The notes: generated by a model not told the origin, from the sequence alone. Counted from the stretch's first letter, positions 1 to 8,564 are shown. The stretch is 64,000 nucleotides of DNA from Burkholderiales bacterium RIFCSPHIGHO2_01_FULL_63_240 (GCA_001770725.1 MERU01000007.1:296924-360923), one strand, 5' to 3'. Numbers and translations: made by a program.

Positions 1-678
1 CACGGTCGGCTCGATCTCGCCGACCTGCCCGTCCAGCGGCTTGGGCGGCTGGCCGTCGTTGATCAGGCGCAGGGGGCTTTGGGGGCCCTCCTGGGCCAAG
101 GCGGTGGCAACCAGCGCCTTCTTGTCGTCCACGTACAAGATGCCCTGGCGCCTGAGCTCCTGCCCGATGGCCTGCGTGTGAGCGGGCAGGGTGACCTTGC
201 AGATGTGGGGGTTGATCTCGGTGTCACTCGGCAACTGCAGCCGCTGCACCACCGCCTTGTTGGCCGGCGACCAGGTGTAGAGGTAGGTGTTGCGAGGGTC
301 CGAGGCGTCGGGCTTGGTCGAGGCCCGGCTGAAGTAGGTTTTCTCGTGGCTGCCCTCGGCCACCACGAAGTAATGCTTGCGGGGGTTGGCGCACTTGAGG
401 AAGCCGGCCGCGGTGATGGTGGTCACGCGCTTGGCCTGCAGGTCGATGGTGACGACCTTGGCGTTCCAGTGGTCGTACTTGCCCAGCTCGATGGGGGTGG
501 TGACCAGCAGGGTGGTGTCGTCCACCCACTTGGCCTGGCCCGTCTGCTCCATGATGGGGATGCCCGTCTGGAACCTGTCGAGCTTCATGGTGTCGACCGC
601 GAAGGCAGGGGCGCACGCCAGCACCGAGGCGGCGAAAAGCCACCCCCTGTCGACCATGGACGTGAACGCTGCTTTCAT
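1..678 (-). CDS. Exported protein of unknown function (5' part only, runs off the window)
   Basis: The frame is open from the ATG at 678 down to base 1, giving 226 residues without a stop, so the C-terminus lies outside the window. Residues 1 to about 27 look like a signal peptide: a basic start, a hydrophobic stretch (WLFAASVLACAPAFA) and an Ala-X-Ala type cleavage site before VDTMKLD. The mature part is rich in beta-type segments, such as a run of hydroxy and hydrophobic residues around DDTTLLVTTP and YLYTWSP, and could be a periplasmic beta-propeller-like protein, but this is only an impression. Two cysteines (in LKCANP and HICKV) could form a disulphide. I do not recognise a family. No gene lies directly upstream; about 690 bases without an intact gene follow on that side. 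Confidence 0.75.
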   Translation of the reverse strand, partial: MKAAFTSMVDRGWLFAASVLACAPAFAVDTMKLDRFQTGIPIMEQTGQAKWVDDTTLLVTTPIELGKYDHWNAKVVTIDLQAKRVTTITAAGFLKCANPRKHYFVVAEGSHEKTYFSRASTKPDASDPRNTYLYTWSPANKAVVQRLQLPSDTEINPHICKVTLPAHTQAIGQELRRQGILYVDDKKALVATALAQEGPQSPLRLINDGQPPKPLDGQVGEIEPTV

Positions 679-804
679 GCTGGCCCGCGAGGCACCTGAG
701 TCCGAAAAGACCAAGGTACGGCGAAATGCCGCCGAGCGCGCAACGCCACTGCGGGGTGGCGAGACCTAGTTCATGGATGTGCGGAAAGCGTGGGGCGGGT
801 GTGT

Positions 805-973
805 GCCGAGCTTTGTGTGCGGCGCGTGAACGATGCGGGGTGGTGGGCCGAGCTTTTTGCTCGGCGCGCGCCCCTTTTTGGGGCATGCGTCAGGTGTTGA
901 GCTCGGCTGTTGCTGAAATTTGTAGCAGTGGTGACGTCATTTGATCCACGCGCCGAGTTTGGAGCTCGGTGGG
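805..973. repeat. Three imperfect palindromic 22-base repeats
   Basis: Copies begin at 805, 847 and 952. Copies 1 and 2 agree at 19 of 22 positions and start 42 bases apart; copy 3 agrees with copy 2 at 16 of 22. The core is GCCGAGC, a short T-rich loop and GCTCGGC; copy 2 (847-865) is a perfect 7-base stem with a TTTTT loop, followed at once by a second hairpin (CCCC, TTTTT, GGGG at 871-883). Further GCTCGG half-sites sit at 901 and 999. No protein-coding gene covers this stretch. They may be intergenic hairpin repeats or binding sites; the spacing is too irregular for CRISPR. Confidence 0.6.
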
Positions 974-1175
974 TGGAGCTGTTGGGGGCGTTGGCGGGGC
1001 TCGGAGGGGCGCGTGTCAGTCAATTTGGGCCAGTGGCCGGGGTTTGGGTGCTGATGTCGCGGAACGTGCGACTGCAGTTGCTCAGACTTGTTCACCGCAT
1101 GCGCAAGGTGAGGGGCGAAGGGGGGGCGAGCACTGGCGTCATGGCCCGCGGGAAGCTGCTCATCTGCAGGCCGCA

Positions 1176-1261
1176 GTGCGGCGGGATGCCGAAGGACTGC
1201 TTGAACGAGCGTGTGAATTGGATGGGGAAATGTTGCAGCCTTTGGCTAAAAAGGCCACCGG
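1176..1261 (-). pseudogene. Remnant of an AraC-family regulator (first helix-turn-helix)
   Basis: Read on the minus strand, one frame gives PVAFLAKGCNISP (1261 down to about 1226) and the next frame gives IQFTRSFKQSFGIPPH (down to 1176). Joined, they match the usual AraC-family signature of a helix followed by S-x-x-x-F-x-R-x-F-K-x-x-x-G-x-x-P-H. The break falls in a run of four C residues (1224-1227), and adding one C restores the frame. A TGA lies just upstream of the first part, and the expected second helix-turn-helix is not visible after PPH. It is therefore a decayed fragment, not merely a sequencing slip. The SIR2-domain gene begins its 3' end about 110 bases away at 1370. Confidence 0.65.
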
Positions 1262-1369
1262 TCATTCCTCGTGGGAGGTCGCGTCGAGGGGTGGGCTCAT
1301 GGTGTTTCCAGACGAGCATAAGTTTTGTGGCCGCGGCTTTAGTCACCACTGCGTGAAGGCGCCTTCGAT

Positions 1370-4300
1370 CTAGCTCTGTTCAATAAGATCGATGAGGCGC
1401 AAATAGCGTGAATCCGATGTTAGGTCAGGTCTAACATCAGCGATGAGTGCCAGTACCTCCCTCAATTGATATGAATCACGGGGTACAACAGATGGCGTAA
1501 CTCGGTTAATCAGGTCTAGAGCTGTCTCGGGGTGTTGGGTCGCGAGCGGCGCTTCATCAGAGTACTCCCGAGTGAAGTTGTAGAACGGACCATCGTTTAG
1601 CTCCGTGGGGGTCAAAAATCTCTTCACTGCTTCGTAGACTGCAGGGAAGTATTCGCCGGTGTCATCGAGCATTCCTATCCATGCTCGCGTTGACGCCGAT
1701 GTTCTGTATCTGCGATCTCGTGGCCAGTCTTCGTTGATCAAGGGGATTACATACTGGCTCCAGCCATTTTGGCTTGCTTGTCCAAGCTGGCCTAACGTAA
1801 AAATGAACCGATTGCGTGTTTCGTCAGACATTGAGCGCAAAGCTGAGCGCATTTCGATGCTGGAAAGACCGATCTGCTCATTTGGTTGGAAAACTCGCAT
1901 TGATCCCAGCCATACGGCAGCCACTTCCAAAAGATCATGATCCAAAACGAATTCTTCGATTTTTGGAAATAGATTAACAAGAATGGGTTTGATGATCGCT
2001 GTCAAATCTGGCGAAGGCGCTTGGGTACTGTTGAGAAAACCATTCCATGCTGGTTCTGAAGCTGGGTGGTCTAATGTCAATAATGGTATCAGGAGTTCTT
2101 TAGTCCAGGCGGGGTCGATGAACATGAACCAATTCAGTTGCTGACATGCAATCGACACTGCATGATCCGAGCCCTCGCCTGGGGCAGAAAAGAGACGTTC
2201 GATACGGTGCCTAATGTGTTGTGGAATCAGTGAGCCAGCGCTTCGATTGTCACCGGGCACAGCATGGATGAGTGCATTGACGCACATACCGATCGGTCCG
2301 TTGATAGCGTGATCAAATGTGCGTCGGGACTGTTGAATGATCTCCGCCCCTTGGGAAAATCCTGCGAGGCCGCTCTTCGTGGCATTCGGCTCACTCTTTA
2401 ATAGGCTTTCAGCGATGTGATCGAAGACGAGTAAGCCAAGTTTTTCATCAAAATCAAGGGTCGCTACCAGGTTTTTCTCAATCCATCGACATAGCGTGTG
2501 GTTAAGTTCAGCCACGACCCAGGCGGGAAGTCTCGCAACTCTGCTCAGGAATGCCCGCCGCAATCGCGGTGAAATGTTGTCTGGAAGTGCTGCGATCATG
2601 TCTGACCAGCGCTCTACATCGTGGCGACCCTTTTTTTCGGTAACTGTCAATGCCGCCAGCGCTTTTCTTGGGTTGACTTTCACCAAACCAACAAAAGATC
2701 GTTTCTCCGTAAGGCTACCAAAGCCTCGCCGCAGATCTTCATTCGCTTTTGTAATGATTTCATTTACGGGAAGAGTTAGGAGTTCATCAGGTGTTTCGTC
2801 CGTGCCGACCCATCCGAGATGAGTGCCGTGTTCAACAACGGTAGAGGTCGCCCAGCCGTCATTCCATAACGTAATGCTCATGATCATCGAGGCGAGCCTA
2901 TTGCGCGCATCGTCTGGAAAGTCGCACCCTTGCATTTCGATATAGCGAGCGTATCTGGCTGCTAAATCGTTTCGCCTCATCGGGTAATCTTTGTCAGGAC
3001 ATTGGGGGTGCTGATCTGGTCCTTTCAGAATGCGGTCGATAAGTTGCTCTTGGTTTGCTTTGGGAAAATCTTTCCATCGATCCGTTAACAAAAAGAGAAT
3101 TTCTCTTGTCACGTTGATGTCCCAGAATTCGTCCTGGTTTAGAGACAAGACGGCTTTGGCAACGTCAGCCGCATCAAATACTTCAACTTTGCTGAACGCA
3201 TACAGTTTTAGCTTGCGGAAGTAGAACGGGTCGGTCGTAGGCCATGTCGTTGCATGTGCGTGTGCTAAATCAGGCCATGTGGCAGCCATGCGATCGAACA
3301 GCTGGATAAACCAAGGAACCAGCTTTGCGGCTCCTTGGATGTGAGGCTCCCCGTCGATTTCTCTGCGCGGATAGCATGTAGGTGTTCGAAAGTACATGGT
3401 TTCTATGTCATCCAGCAGCCCTGAGGCGAAAGCCAGCTGATCTTCCAAGATGCTGAACACCTTAGGTAACACACTGTCGGGGATGTCTCTGATTTTGGCT
3501 GGCGGAGCGGTGAACGAAACAGTGCATAGACCTAGATCTCGGAGATGAATCTCCTGCCAGATTGCATTTGGCAGTTTGAACTGGTCTGGGCCGCGCCGGG
3601 GGGTGATTTCCAGTCGCGGTGTTGTAACCCTCCGGAGGTCTCGAAGAATTCTGGCTGTCCAGCCATCCGCCTGCAGTCGGCTCATCAGGTCAAACCAACC
3701 ACTTTCCTGCCAAGGGCCGCTAGAGGATTGCCGCGACTCAAGAATCAGATCCCAGACATGGAGAGCCTGCTTGGGGAGTGCAACTGAGTGCCTAACTTGA
3801 AAGTTGAGTTGTTGCAGCAGCCGCGGATGTAGCCCGTTCTGCCGAATGACCCACCAAGCCACCACCGGACTCTCGATTTGCCTGCTGAGCCAACTGATGA
3901 GGTGATCAAGTCTTCTGGGTGTGGCGCCCACCCCTCCGGGCAGCAGACCGCGCAGTCGATGGATGTCATTTGGGCTGTCATCGTCATTGCGCCAGATGAG
4001 GAGATCCTCGTTACTGATGCCTTGCTGGCGATCAGTCTCCGTGATATCTCTGTGGTCATCATCTAGCCCGTAAGCAACCCTTGGGTCGAAAGACGCTCCA
4101 TCACTGCGTGCGTCGGTGTTGGGTCTGCCGGAGCGAATGCTCGCATCCATCACACATACCCATTCAGGATGTGGTGCTGGTTTTGCCTCAGCAAACGCTC
4201 TAGCACCTTGTACGGTGCGCAGGATATGGGCTACTTGGCCGCGCTCATGAGGGTGCAAGTCTTTTGGATCCTGCTGGCTCATGGCGATGACGGCTGCGCG

Positions 4301-5176
4301 CCACTTGCGCGGATCGTCAGCTCGATCTGCCCATGCCTCTATGCTGCTCCAGAACTTCTCATAGCTGGAAAAAGCTATGGCGGTGACGCCTCGGTCACGC
4401 CATTTGGCTTCGATCTCGTCTGCATTTCCCAGGTCAAACGCATAGAGCCGTGATCGGTCGAACTGTCCATCATGGTTGAGACCTTGTAGAAGGTACTTAA
4501 CGGGAGGATCTTCCGCCTTGTAGCCTACCAAGACGACGGTATACCGATCGAGGAGTTGTCTGATGAAGCTGGTGGCCCAGCCTTCGGAGAGGTAGGCTCG
4601 TCCAAAGTCTGCGCTGCTCAGAATGTACGAGTGACTCTCTGCTTCCACGCCTGCCAATCGACCGTGGAGGTATGTGATCCCTTCAATTTTCGAGTCGAAT
4701 TTCAGGTCTGGGAACTCAGGCGGTTCGTGTAGTTTCAGCGGCATTTCGTCAGCCGTTTCCTCGAACAGCCGATCAAAGTTTGTCGTGACAATCTGCGGTG
4801 CGCCTCTGGAACTGGAAGAGATGCGCTTGAGCAACGCGTGCTCACGTCCAACCGGTTTGCTTGCTGACGCACTTAGTCGTTTCGTGACTAGAGCATTGAC
4901 TTCATCCTTGCCGTACTCAATGTGAAGCAGGTTGAAGATTTGATCGAGTGGGACGTTCGCTGCGGATCGGTTGTTCAACCAAGGTTGAAATGCGACCCTG
5001 ATTTCGGAGTTGGCCGGCGGGGAAAAGAAATCTATTACGTGTTGTGTGAGCTCGACAAAGTCCGGCATGCCAGATGGCATGGAAACGCCAGCCCCGCATA
5101 GAAAAACAACTCGCCCCGCATCGCAGCGGTGCAAGAGGATGTCTGGTATAGATGGGCCGTCAGCATGGAATCTCAT
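1370..5176 (-). CDS. SIR2-domain protein, probable defence-associated sirtuin (DSR1-like)
   Basis: A 1268-residue protein with an N-terminal SIR2-like domain (about residues 10 to 280): GAGVS at 28-32, TTNFD with the presumed catalytic Asn near 133, YLHG with the presumed catalytic His at 171, and VVLVGYKAEDPP around 214-225. Known SIR2 defence proteins of this class hydrolyse NAD+ when a phage is sensed, stopping the infected cell. The remaining 980 or so residues lack motifs I can name; length and layout fit the SIR2 plus DUF4020 type described as DSR1 (from memory, needs a profile search). The ATG at 5176 is chosen because an in-frame TAA lies 12 bases upstream. Composition is unlike the neighbours: 27 G+C in the 60 bases from 2701 against 43 in the 60 from 5701, which suggests transfer. 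It stands alone, beside a decayed regulator. The activity is inferred. Confidence 0.8.
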   Translation of the reverse strand: MRFHADGPSIPDILLHRCDAGRVVFLCGAGVSMPSGMPDFVELTQHVIDFFSPPANSEIRVAFQPWLNNRSAANVPLDQIFNLLHIEYGKDEVNALVTKRLSASASKPVGREHALLKRISSSSRGAPQIVTTNFDRLFEETADEMPLKLHEPPEFPDLKFDSKIEGITYLHGRLAGVEAESHSYILSSADFGRAYLSEGWATSFIRQLLDRYTVVLVGYKAEDPPVKYLLQGLNHDGQFDRSRLYAFDLGNADEIEAKWRDRGVTAIAFSSYEKFWSSIEAWADRADDPRKWRAAVIAMSQQDPKDLHPHERGQVAHILRTVQGARAFAEAKPAPHPEWVCVMDASIRSGRPNTDARSDGASFDPRVAYGLDDDHRDITETDRQQGISNEDLLIWRNDDDSPNDIHRLRGLLPGGVGATPRRLDHLISWLSRQIESPVVAWWVIRQNGLHPRLLQQLNFQVRHSVALPKQALHVWDLILESRQSSSGPWQESGWFDLMSRLQADGWTARILRDLRRVTTPRLEITPRRGPDQFKLPNAIWQEIHLRDLGLCTVSFTAPPAKIRDIPDSVLPKVFSILEDQLAFASGLLDDIETMYFRTPTCYPRREIDGEPHIQGAAKLVPWFIQLFDRMAATWPDLAHAHATTWPTTDPFYFRKLKLYAFSKVEVFDAADVAKAVLSLNQDEFWDINVTREILFLLTDRWKDFPKANQEQLIDRILKGPDQHPQCPDKDYPMRRNDLAARYARYIEMQGCDFPDDARNRLASMIMSITLWNDGWATSTVVEHGTHLGWVGTDETPDELLTLPVNEIITKANEDLRRGFGSLTEKRSFVGLVKVNPRKALAALTVTEKKGRHDVERWSDMIAALPDNISPRLRRAFLSRVARLPAWVVAELNHTLCRWIEKNLVATLDFDEKLGLLVFDHIAESLLKSEPNATKSGLAGFSQGAEIIQQSRRTFDHAINGPIGMCVNALIHAVPGDNRSAGSLIPQHIRHRIERLFSAPGEGSDHAVSIACQQLNWFMFIDPAWTKELLIPLLTLDHPASEPAWNGFLNSTQAPSPDLTAIIKPILVNLFPKIEEFVLDHDLLEVAAVWLGSMRVFQPNEQIGLSSIEMRSALRSMSDETRNRFIFTLGQLGQASQNGWSQYVIPLINEDWPRDRRYRTSASTRAWIGMLDDTGEYFPAVYEAVKRFLTPTELNDGPFYNFTREYSDEAPLATQHPETALDLINRVTPSVVPRDSYQLREVLALIADVRPDLTSDSRYLRLIDLIEQS

Positions 5177-5267
5177 GAGCTCAATTTATCACCCAGATGA
5201 GAGCCATACCGCGCAGAGCAGTTGGGCCTAATGAGCAGCGTTCGGGTTTGACCAAAGAGCGGGATGG

Positions 5268-5293
5268 GTCGGGCGCTATTCGATAGGCCCGAC
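5268..5293. terminator. Strong hairpin between the helicase and SIR2 genes
   Basis: GTCGGGC (5268-5274) pairs with GCCCGAC (5287-5293), and the interior CTAT/ATAG (5276-5279 and 5283-5286) extends the stem with one bulged G and a TCG loop. It lies about 20 bases past the stop of the helicase gene, so it probably ends that minus-strand transcript before the SIR2 gene. The only T-tract (5296-5300) follows it on the plus strand, so classical intrinsic termination of the minus-strand transcript is uncertain. Confidence 0.5.
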
Positions 5294-5312
5294 ACTTTTT
5301 GCTAGCTACCGC

Positions 5313-7616
5313 CTACCCAACCCGCCACCACCCCGGCAACAACCCCCGCACCTCCCCCCGCCCATACCGGTCATCCAGCAGGTGCACCACCCCCTGGTCC
5401 TCGGTCGTCCTGATCACGCGCCCCGCCGCCTGCACCACCTTCTGCAGCCCCGGGTACAGGTAGTGGAAGGCGTAGCCGTCGCCCACGATCTCGTCCAGCC
5501 GCGCCTTGATGTGTTCGTTGACCGGGTTCACCTGCGGCAGGCCCAGCGTGGCAATGAAGGCGCCGATCAGGCGCTGCCCGGGCAGGTCCACCCCTTCTGA
5601 AAACGAGCCGCCCAGCACCGCAAAGCCGATGCCCTGGCTGGTGGGCGTCATGCGGGCCAGGAAGGCGCGCTGCGCTTCTTCGCTCATGCCGCGCTGCTGG
5701 CGCACGACCGGCACGTCGGGGTGCGCGCGCTCGAAGTGATCGGCCACGTCCTGCAGGTAGTCGTGGCTGCTGAAAAACGCCAGGTAGTTGCCAGGCCGCG
5801 CGCGGAACTGCTCGGCCATCAGCGCCACCATCGCCTCGCGTGAGCGGGCCCGGTCGGCAAAGCGCGTCGAGATGTGGCGCGCCACCTTCACCTGCAGTTG
5901 CTCGGCCGAAAACGGCGACGCCACCTCGATGGCCACGCTGCCCTCCGGCGTGCCCAGCAGCGTCTCGAAAAAGTGCGTGGGCTGCAGCGTGGCCGAGAAC
6001 AGCGTCACGCTGTGCGCTTGCTCAAGCCGGCTTTGCAAAAAAGGCGCGGGCAGCACGTTGCGGATGCACAAGGTCGATCGCAGCTTGCGCGTGGACGCCA
6101 GCGAGCCTGCCTCGGGCGCCCAGTCGAACAGCGAGTGGCTGCCGAAGCTGTCGGCCAGCTTGCTCATCTGCAGGCACTCGAAGTAGAAGCTTTGCAGGTC
6201 GGGGTCGACCTCGGTGGGGTGCTCGGCCATGTGGTCGCCAATGGCCGCGCACAGTTGCTGCAAGGCCAGCAGCCAGCCGGCGGGGATGTCGGGCAGCACG
6301 CGGTAGGTGGGCGCGTCGCCCTCTGCGCTGGTCAGTGCCTTGTTGATGCCCAGCCAGGCTCGGTGCAGCTTGTCCAAAGGCTTCTTGAGCGCGGTGGGCC
6401 CGTGGTGGCGCATGCCCTGCAGCGAAGACTGATGCAGCTCGCAGCTGAACATCTTGCGCCCGCGCTCGACCAGGTTGTGCGCCTCGTCCACCAGCACGCC
6501 CGCGCGCCACTGGCTTTGCTGCATCAGGCCGTGCAGCAGCGCGGTCTGGTCGAAGTAGTGGTTGAAGTCACCCACCACCACGTCGGCCCAGCGCACCAGC
6601 TCCTGGCTCAGGTAGTAGGGGCACACCTGGTGGGCCAGCGCGATGGCGCGCACCGCTTCATGCGTCAGGCTGCCTGTGGCGGCGGCCTGTGCGCGGGCGG
6701 CGGGCAGGCGGTCGTAAAAGCCCTGGGCCAGCGGGCACGATTGCCCGTGGCAAGCGCGGTCGGGGTGCTCGCAGGCTTTGTCTTTGGCGCGCAGCTCCAG
6801 CTCGCGCAACCGCAGCGTGGGGTGGTGCGCGCGCAGGGTCGCGATGGCGTGCAGGGCGGCGGCGCGGCCCGAGGTCTTGGCTGTCAGGAAGTAGACCTTG
6901 TCCAGCCCCTGCGTGGGGCAGGCCTTGAGCAGGGGGAACACGGTGCCGATGGTCTTGCCGATGCCCGTGGGCGCCTGGGCCAGCAGGCATCGGCCCGTGG
7001 CGGCGGCCTTGTAGACCGACTCGGCCAACTCGCGCTGGCCCGCGCGGAACTGCGGGTGCACGAAGGTCATCGCTGTGAGGCTGTCGTCGCGCGCGCGGCG
7101 GTGGGCCAGCTCTTGTTCGGCCCAGGCAGCAAAGCGCTCGCACACGTCGGCGAAGTGGGCTTGCAGCTCGGCCGCGCTGTGGCGCTCGCAGAGCACCGTC
7201 TCTTTCTGCGAGCCCACCTCGAAGTACACCAGCGCCACGTCGATGTGTTCGAGCCCGCGCTCGCGGCACAGCAAGGCGCCGTAGACCTTGGCCTGTGCCC
7301 AGTGCAGGTGGCGGTGGTTGTCGGGGATGGCGTCCACCAGGCCTTTGTGGGTCTTGACCTCTTCGACGCGGTTGAGCTGCGGGTGGTAGCCGTCGGCGCG
7401 GCCTTTGACGCTCAGCAGGCCGTGTTGACCGCTGAGCGCGACTTCGCTTTGGTAGCCGGCTGGCCGGCGCGCGGCCACCAGCGCGTGCCCGGCGATGCCT
7501 TCCTGCGCGGTGGGCGTGGGCGTGAAGCGCAGGTCCAGGTCGCCTTGCTTGGCCACGAACTCGCACAGCTCGCGCACGCCGACCTGGTAGCGGGGCGTGT
7601 CACTCGGGGTCGGCAT
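5313..7616 (-). CDS. XPD/DinG-type DNA helicase with N-terminal RecB/Cas4-like nuclease domain
   Basis: A 767-residue protein. Residues 1 to about 175 carry the motif set of RecB/Cas4-type PD-(D/E)XK nucleases: His44, Asp75 (GRADGY), Glu86-x-Lys88 and Gln108-x3-Tyr112. A superfamily 2 helicase of the XPD/DinG group follows: Walker A APTGIGKT (215-222), four cysteines placed like an iron-sulphur ligand set (282, 289, 294, 332), DEAH box at 377-380, and a C-terminal QAAGRVIR motif. The expected activity is ATP-driven 5'-3' unwinding coupled to DNA cleavage. The ATG at 7616 is chosen because the longer frame upstream runs over the preceding gene, whose coding frame is clear; the two then overlap by 17 bases, suggesting translational coupling. 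A LexA box precedes the pair. The role (repair, recombination or defence) is not shown by the sequence. Confidence 0.85.
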   Translation of the reverse strand: MPTPSDTPRYQVGVRELCEFVAKQGDLDLRFTPTPTAQEGIAGHALVAARRPAGYQSEVALSGQHGLLSVKGRADGYHPQLNRVEEVKTHKGLVDAIPDNHRHLHWAQAKVYGALLCRERGLEHIDVALVYFEVGSQKETVLCERHSAAELQAHFADVCERFAAWAEQELAHRRARDDSLTAMTFVHPQFRAGQRELAESVYKAAATGRCLLAQAPTGIGKTIGTVFPLLKACPTQGLDKVYFLTAKTSGRAAALHAIATLRAHHPTLRLRELELRAKDKACEHPDRACHGQSCPLAQGFYDRLPAARAQAAATGSLTHEAVRAIALAHQVCPYYLSQELVRWADVVVGDFNHYFDQTALLHGLMQQSQWRAGVLVDEAHNLVERGRKMFSCELHQSSLQGMRHHGPTALKKPLDKLHRAWLGINKALTSAEGDAPTYRVLPDIPAGWLLALQQLCAAIGDHMAEHPTEVDPDLQSFYFECLQMSKLADSFGSHSLFDWAPEAGSLASTRKLRSTLCIRNVLPAPFLQSRLEQAHSVTLFSATLQPTHFFETLLGTPEGSVAIEVASPFSAEQLQVKVARHISTRFADRARSREAMVALMAEQFRARPGNYLAFFSSHDYLQDVADHFERAHPDVPVVRQQRGMSEEAQRAFLARMTPTSQGIGFAVLGGSFSEGVDLPGQRLIGAFIATLGLPQVNPVNEHIKARLDEIVGDGYAFHYLYPGLQKVVQAAGRVIRTTEDQGVVHLLDDRYGRGEVRGLLPGWWRVG

Positions 7617-8487
7617 GGGGCGCGGGGGGCGCTTGGCCTTCGCGGCCTTCGTTGACTTCGTCGTGGTCCGCGTTGGCCAGCTCGGCCTGGCTGCGCTCAA
7701 GCGGTCGCCTGACGGGCGAGGCCTTGGCCAGCGCCATCCACACGTCAAAGGGCAGGGTGCAGGGCGCGTGGCGGGCGGGGCGCAGCATCTCCAGCCGGCC
7801 GGTTTCGACGTCGCCGTGGATGACCCACACGCCGAGTTCCTCGGGCAGCTCTTGCGGCTCGGCCAGGCCGTGGGGGAAGACGTAGTGGCACTCGCTGGCC
7901 AGCCACTGGTAGGAGCTGCGCTTGGCCTGGTGGCGCAGGTCGGACAGCAGGTCGGCGCGGCTGACCTTGATCTCGTGCACCACGGGGTGCAGGTAGTTGG
8001 GGTTGCTGGTGCGCCGCACCGAGAACAGGTCGGGGCGGGCCAGGCGCCAGCGGTGGGGCTTGCCGCTGGGGTCGGTCGGGTCGCTGGCGTCGCTTGTGTC
8101 GTCGTCCCACAGCGGTGTGGGCTCGCCAGCTTGAACCACCGCGGCGGTGCCGTCATCGGGCGCGCCTGCTTGCTCTGCTTCCACCTTGGCGCGCAGCGAC
8201 AGCTCGTGCCACACCAGCCGCCCGGCATCCATCAGCACCTCCGTCATGCGCAGGGCGAGCTTGTCGTGGTCGCTTTCCGAGCGGCGTTGGGCCTGGCGGC
8301 TTTGCGCCAGCAGCGCGATGCCCGCGTCGGTCAGGCGCAGGCATTCGTTGGCGGGGTGCTCGCCCACCAGGCTCACCCAGCCGGCGGCCAGCAGATCGAT
8401 GTCGATGGGGTCTCGGCTGGGCCAGCCGGCCGATCGCCAGATCTTCATCAGGCGCGACAGGTGCGCCCGCGTGGGCTTGGGGGTCAC
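7600..8487 (-). CDS. PD-(D/E)XK nuclease-like protein with putative winged-helix N-terminus
   Basis: The GTG at 8487 is chosen because AAGGA lies about 9 bases upstream; a longer GTG start at 8517 has no ribosome site. The 295-residue product begins with a region that looks like a winged helix (residues 5 to 65, with LTDAGIALLA near the end), then a low-complexity acidic linker (about 108-145), then a nuclease-like core: Pro152-Asp153, then HEIKVSRADLLSDLR with Glu172-x-Lys174, the PD-(D/E)XK pattern. The EIKVSRxDLxxDLR segment resembles the MmcB family of LexA-regulated putative repair endonucleases (from memory). It is the first gene of a two-gene unit, overlapping the helicase gene by 17 bases. 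A LexA box about 80 bases upstream argues for SOS induction. The nuclease activity is inferred from motifs. Confidence 0.7.
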   Translation of the reverse strand: MTPKPTRAHLSRLMKIWRSAGWPSRDPIDIDLLAAGWVSLVGEHPANECLRLTDAGIALLAQSRQAQRRSESDHDKLALRMTEVLMDAGRLVWHELSLRAKVEAEQAGAPDDGTAAVVQAGEPTPLWDDDTSDASDPTDPSGKPHRWRLARPDLFSVRRTSNPNYLHPVVHEIKVSRADLLSDLRHQAKRSSYQWLASECHYVFPHGLAEPQELPEELGVWVIHGDVETGRLEMLRPARHAPCTLPFDVWMALAKASPVRRPLERSQAELANADHDEVNEGREGQAPPAPHADPE

Positions 8488-8564
8488 GGCGGAGGTCCTT
8501 GAGGGGGCACGCAGCACAGGCCGCAGGTGGGCCTGTTCGGGGCGTCACGACAATGTGCAACAAG

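Noticed and set aside
805-973. CRISPR array
   Set aside because: Only three degenerate palindromic units at unequal distances and no cas genes.
910-1356. 148-residue plus-strand open frame in the gene-free stretch
   Set aside because: No recognisable motif or ribosome site, and it overlaps the AraC remnant on the other strand.
5268-5300. Plus-strand intrinsic terminator (hairpin plus T5)
   Set aside because: The geometry fits the plus strand, but no plus-strand gene lies upstream; it is kept only as a hairpin that may end the helicase transcript.
1-5312. Integrative element or prophage carrying the SIR2 gene
   Set aside because: No integrase, transposase, tRNA or direct-repeat att sites were visible, so only the composition supports transfer.
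7617-8228. N-terminal extension of the helicase to 8228
   Set aside because: The extension is a low-complexity shadow of the nuclease-like gene, which has a plausible start, a LexA box and conserved motifs.
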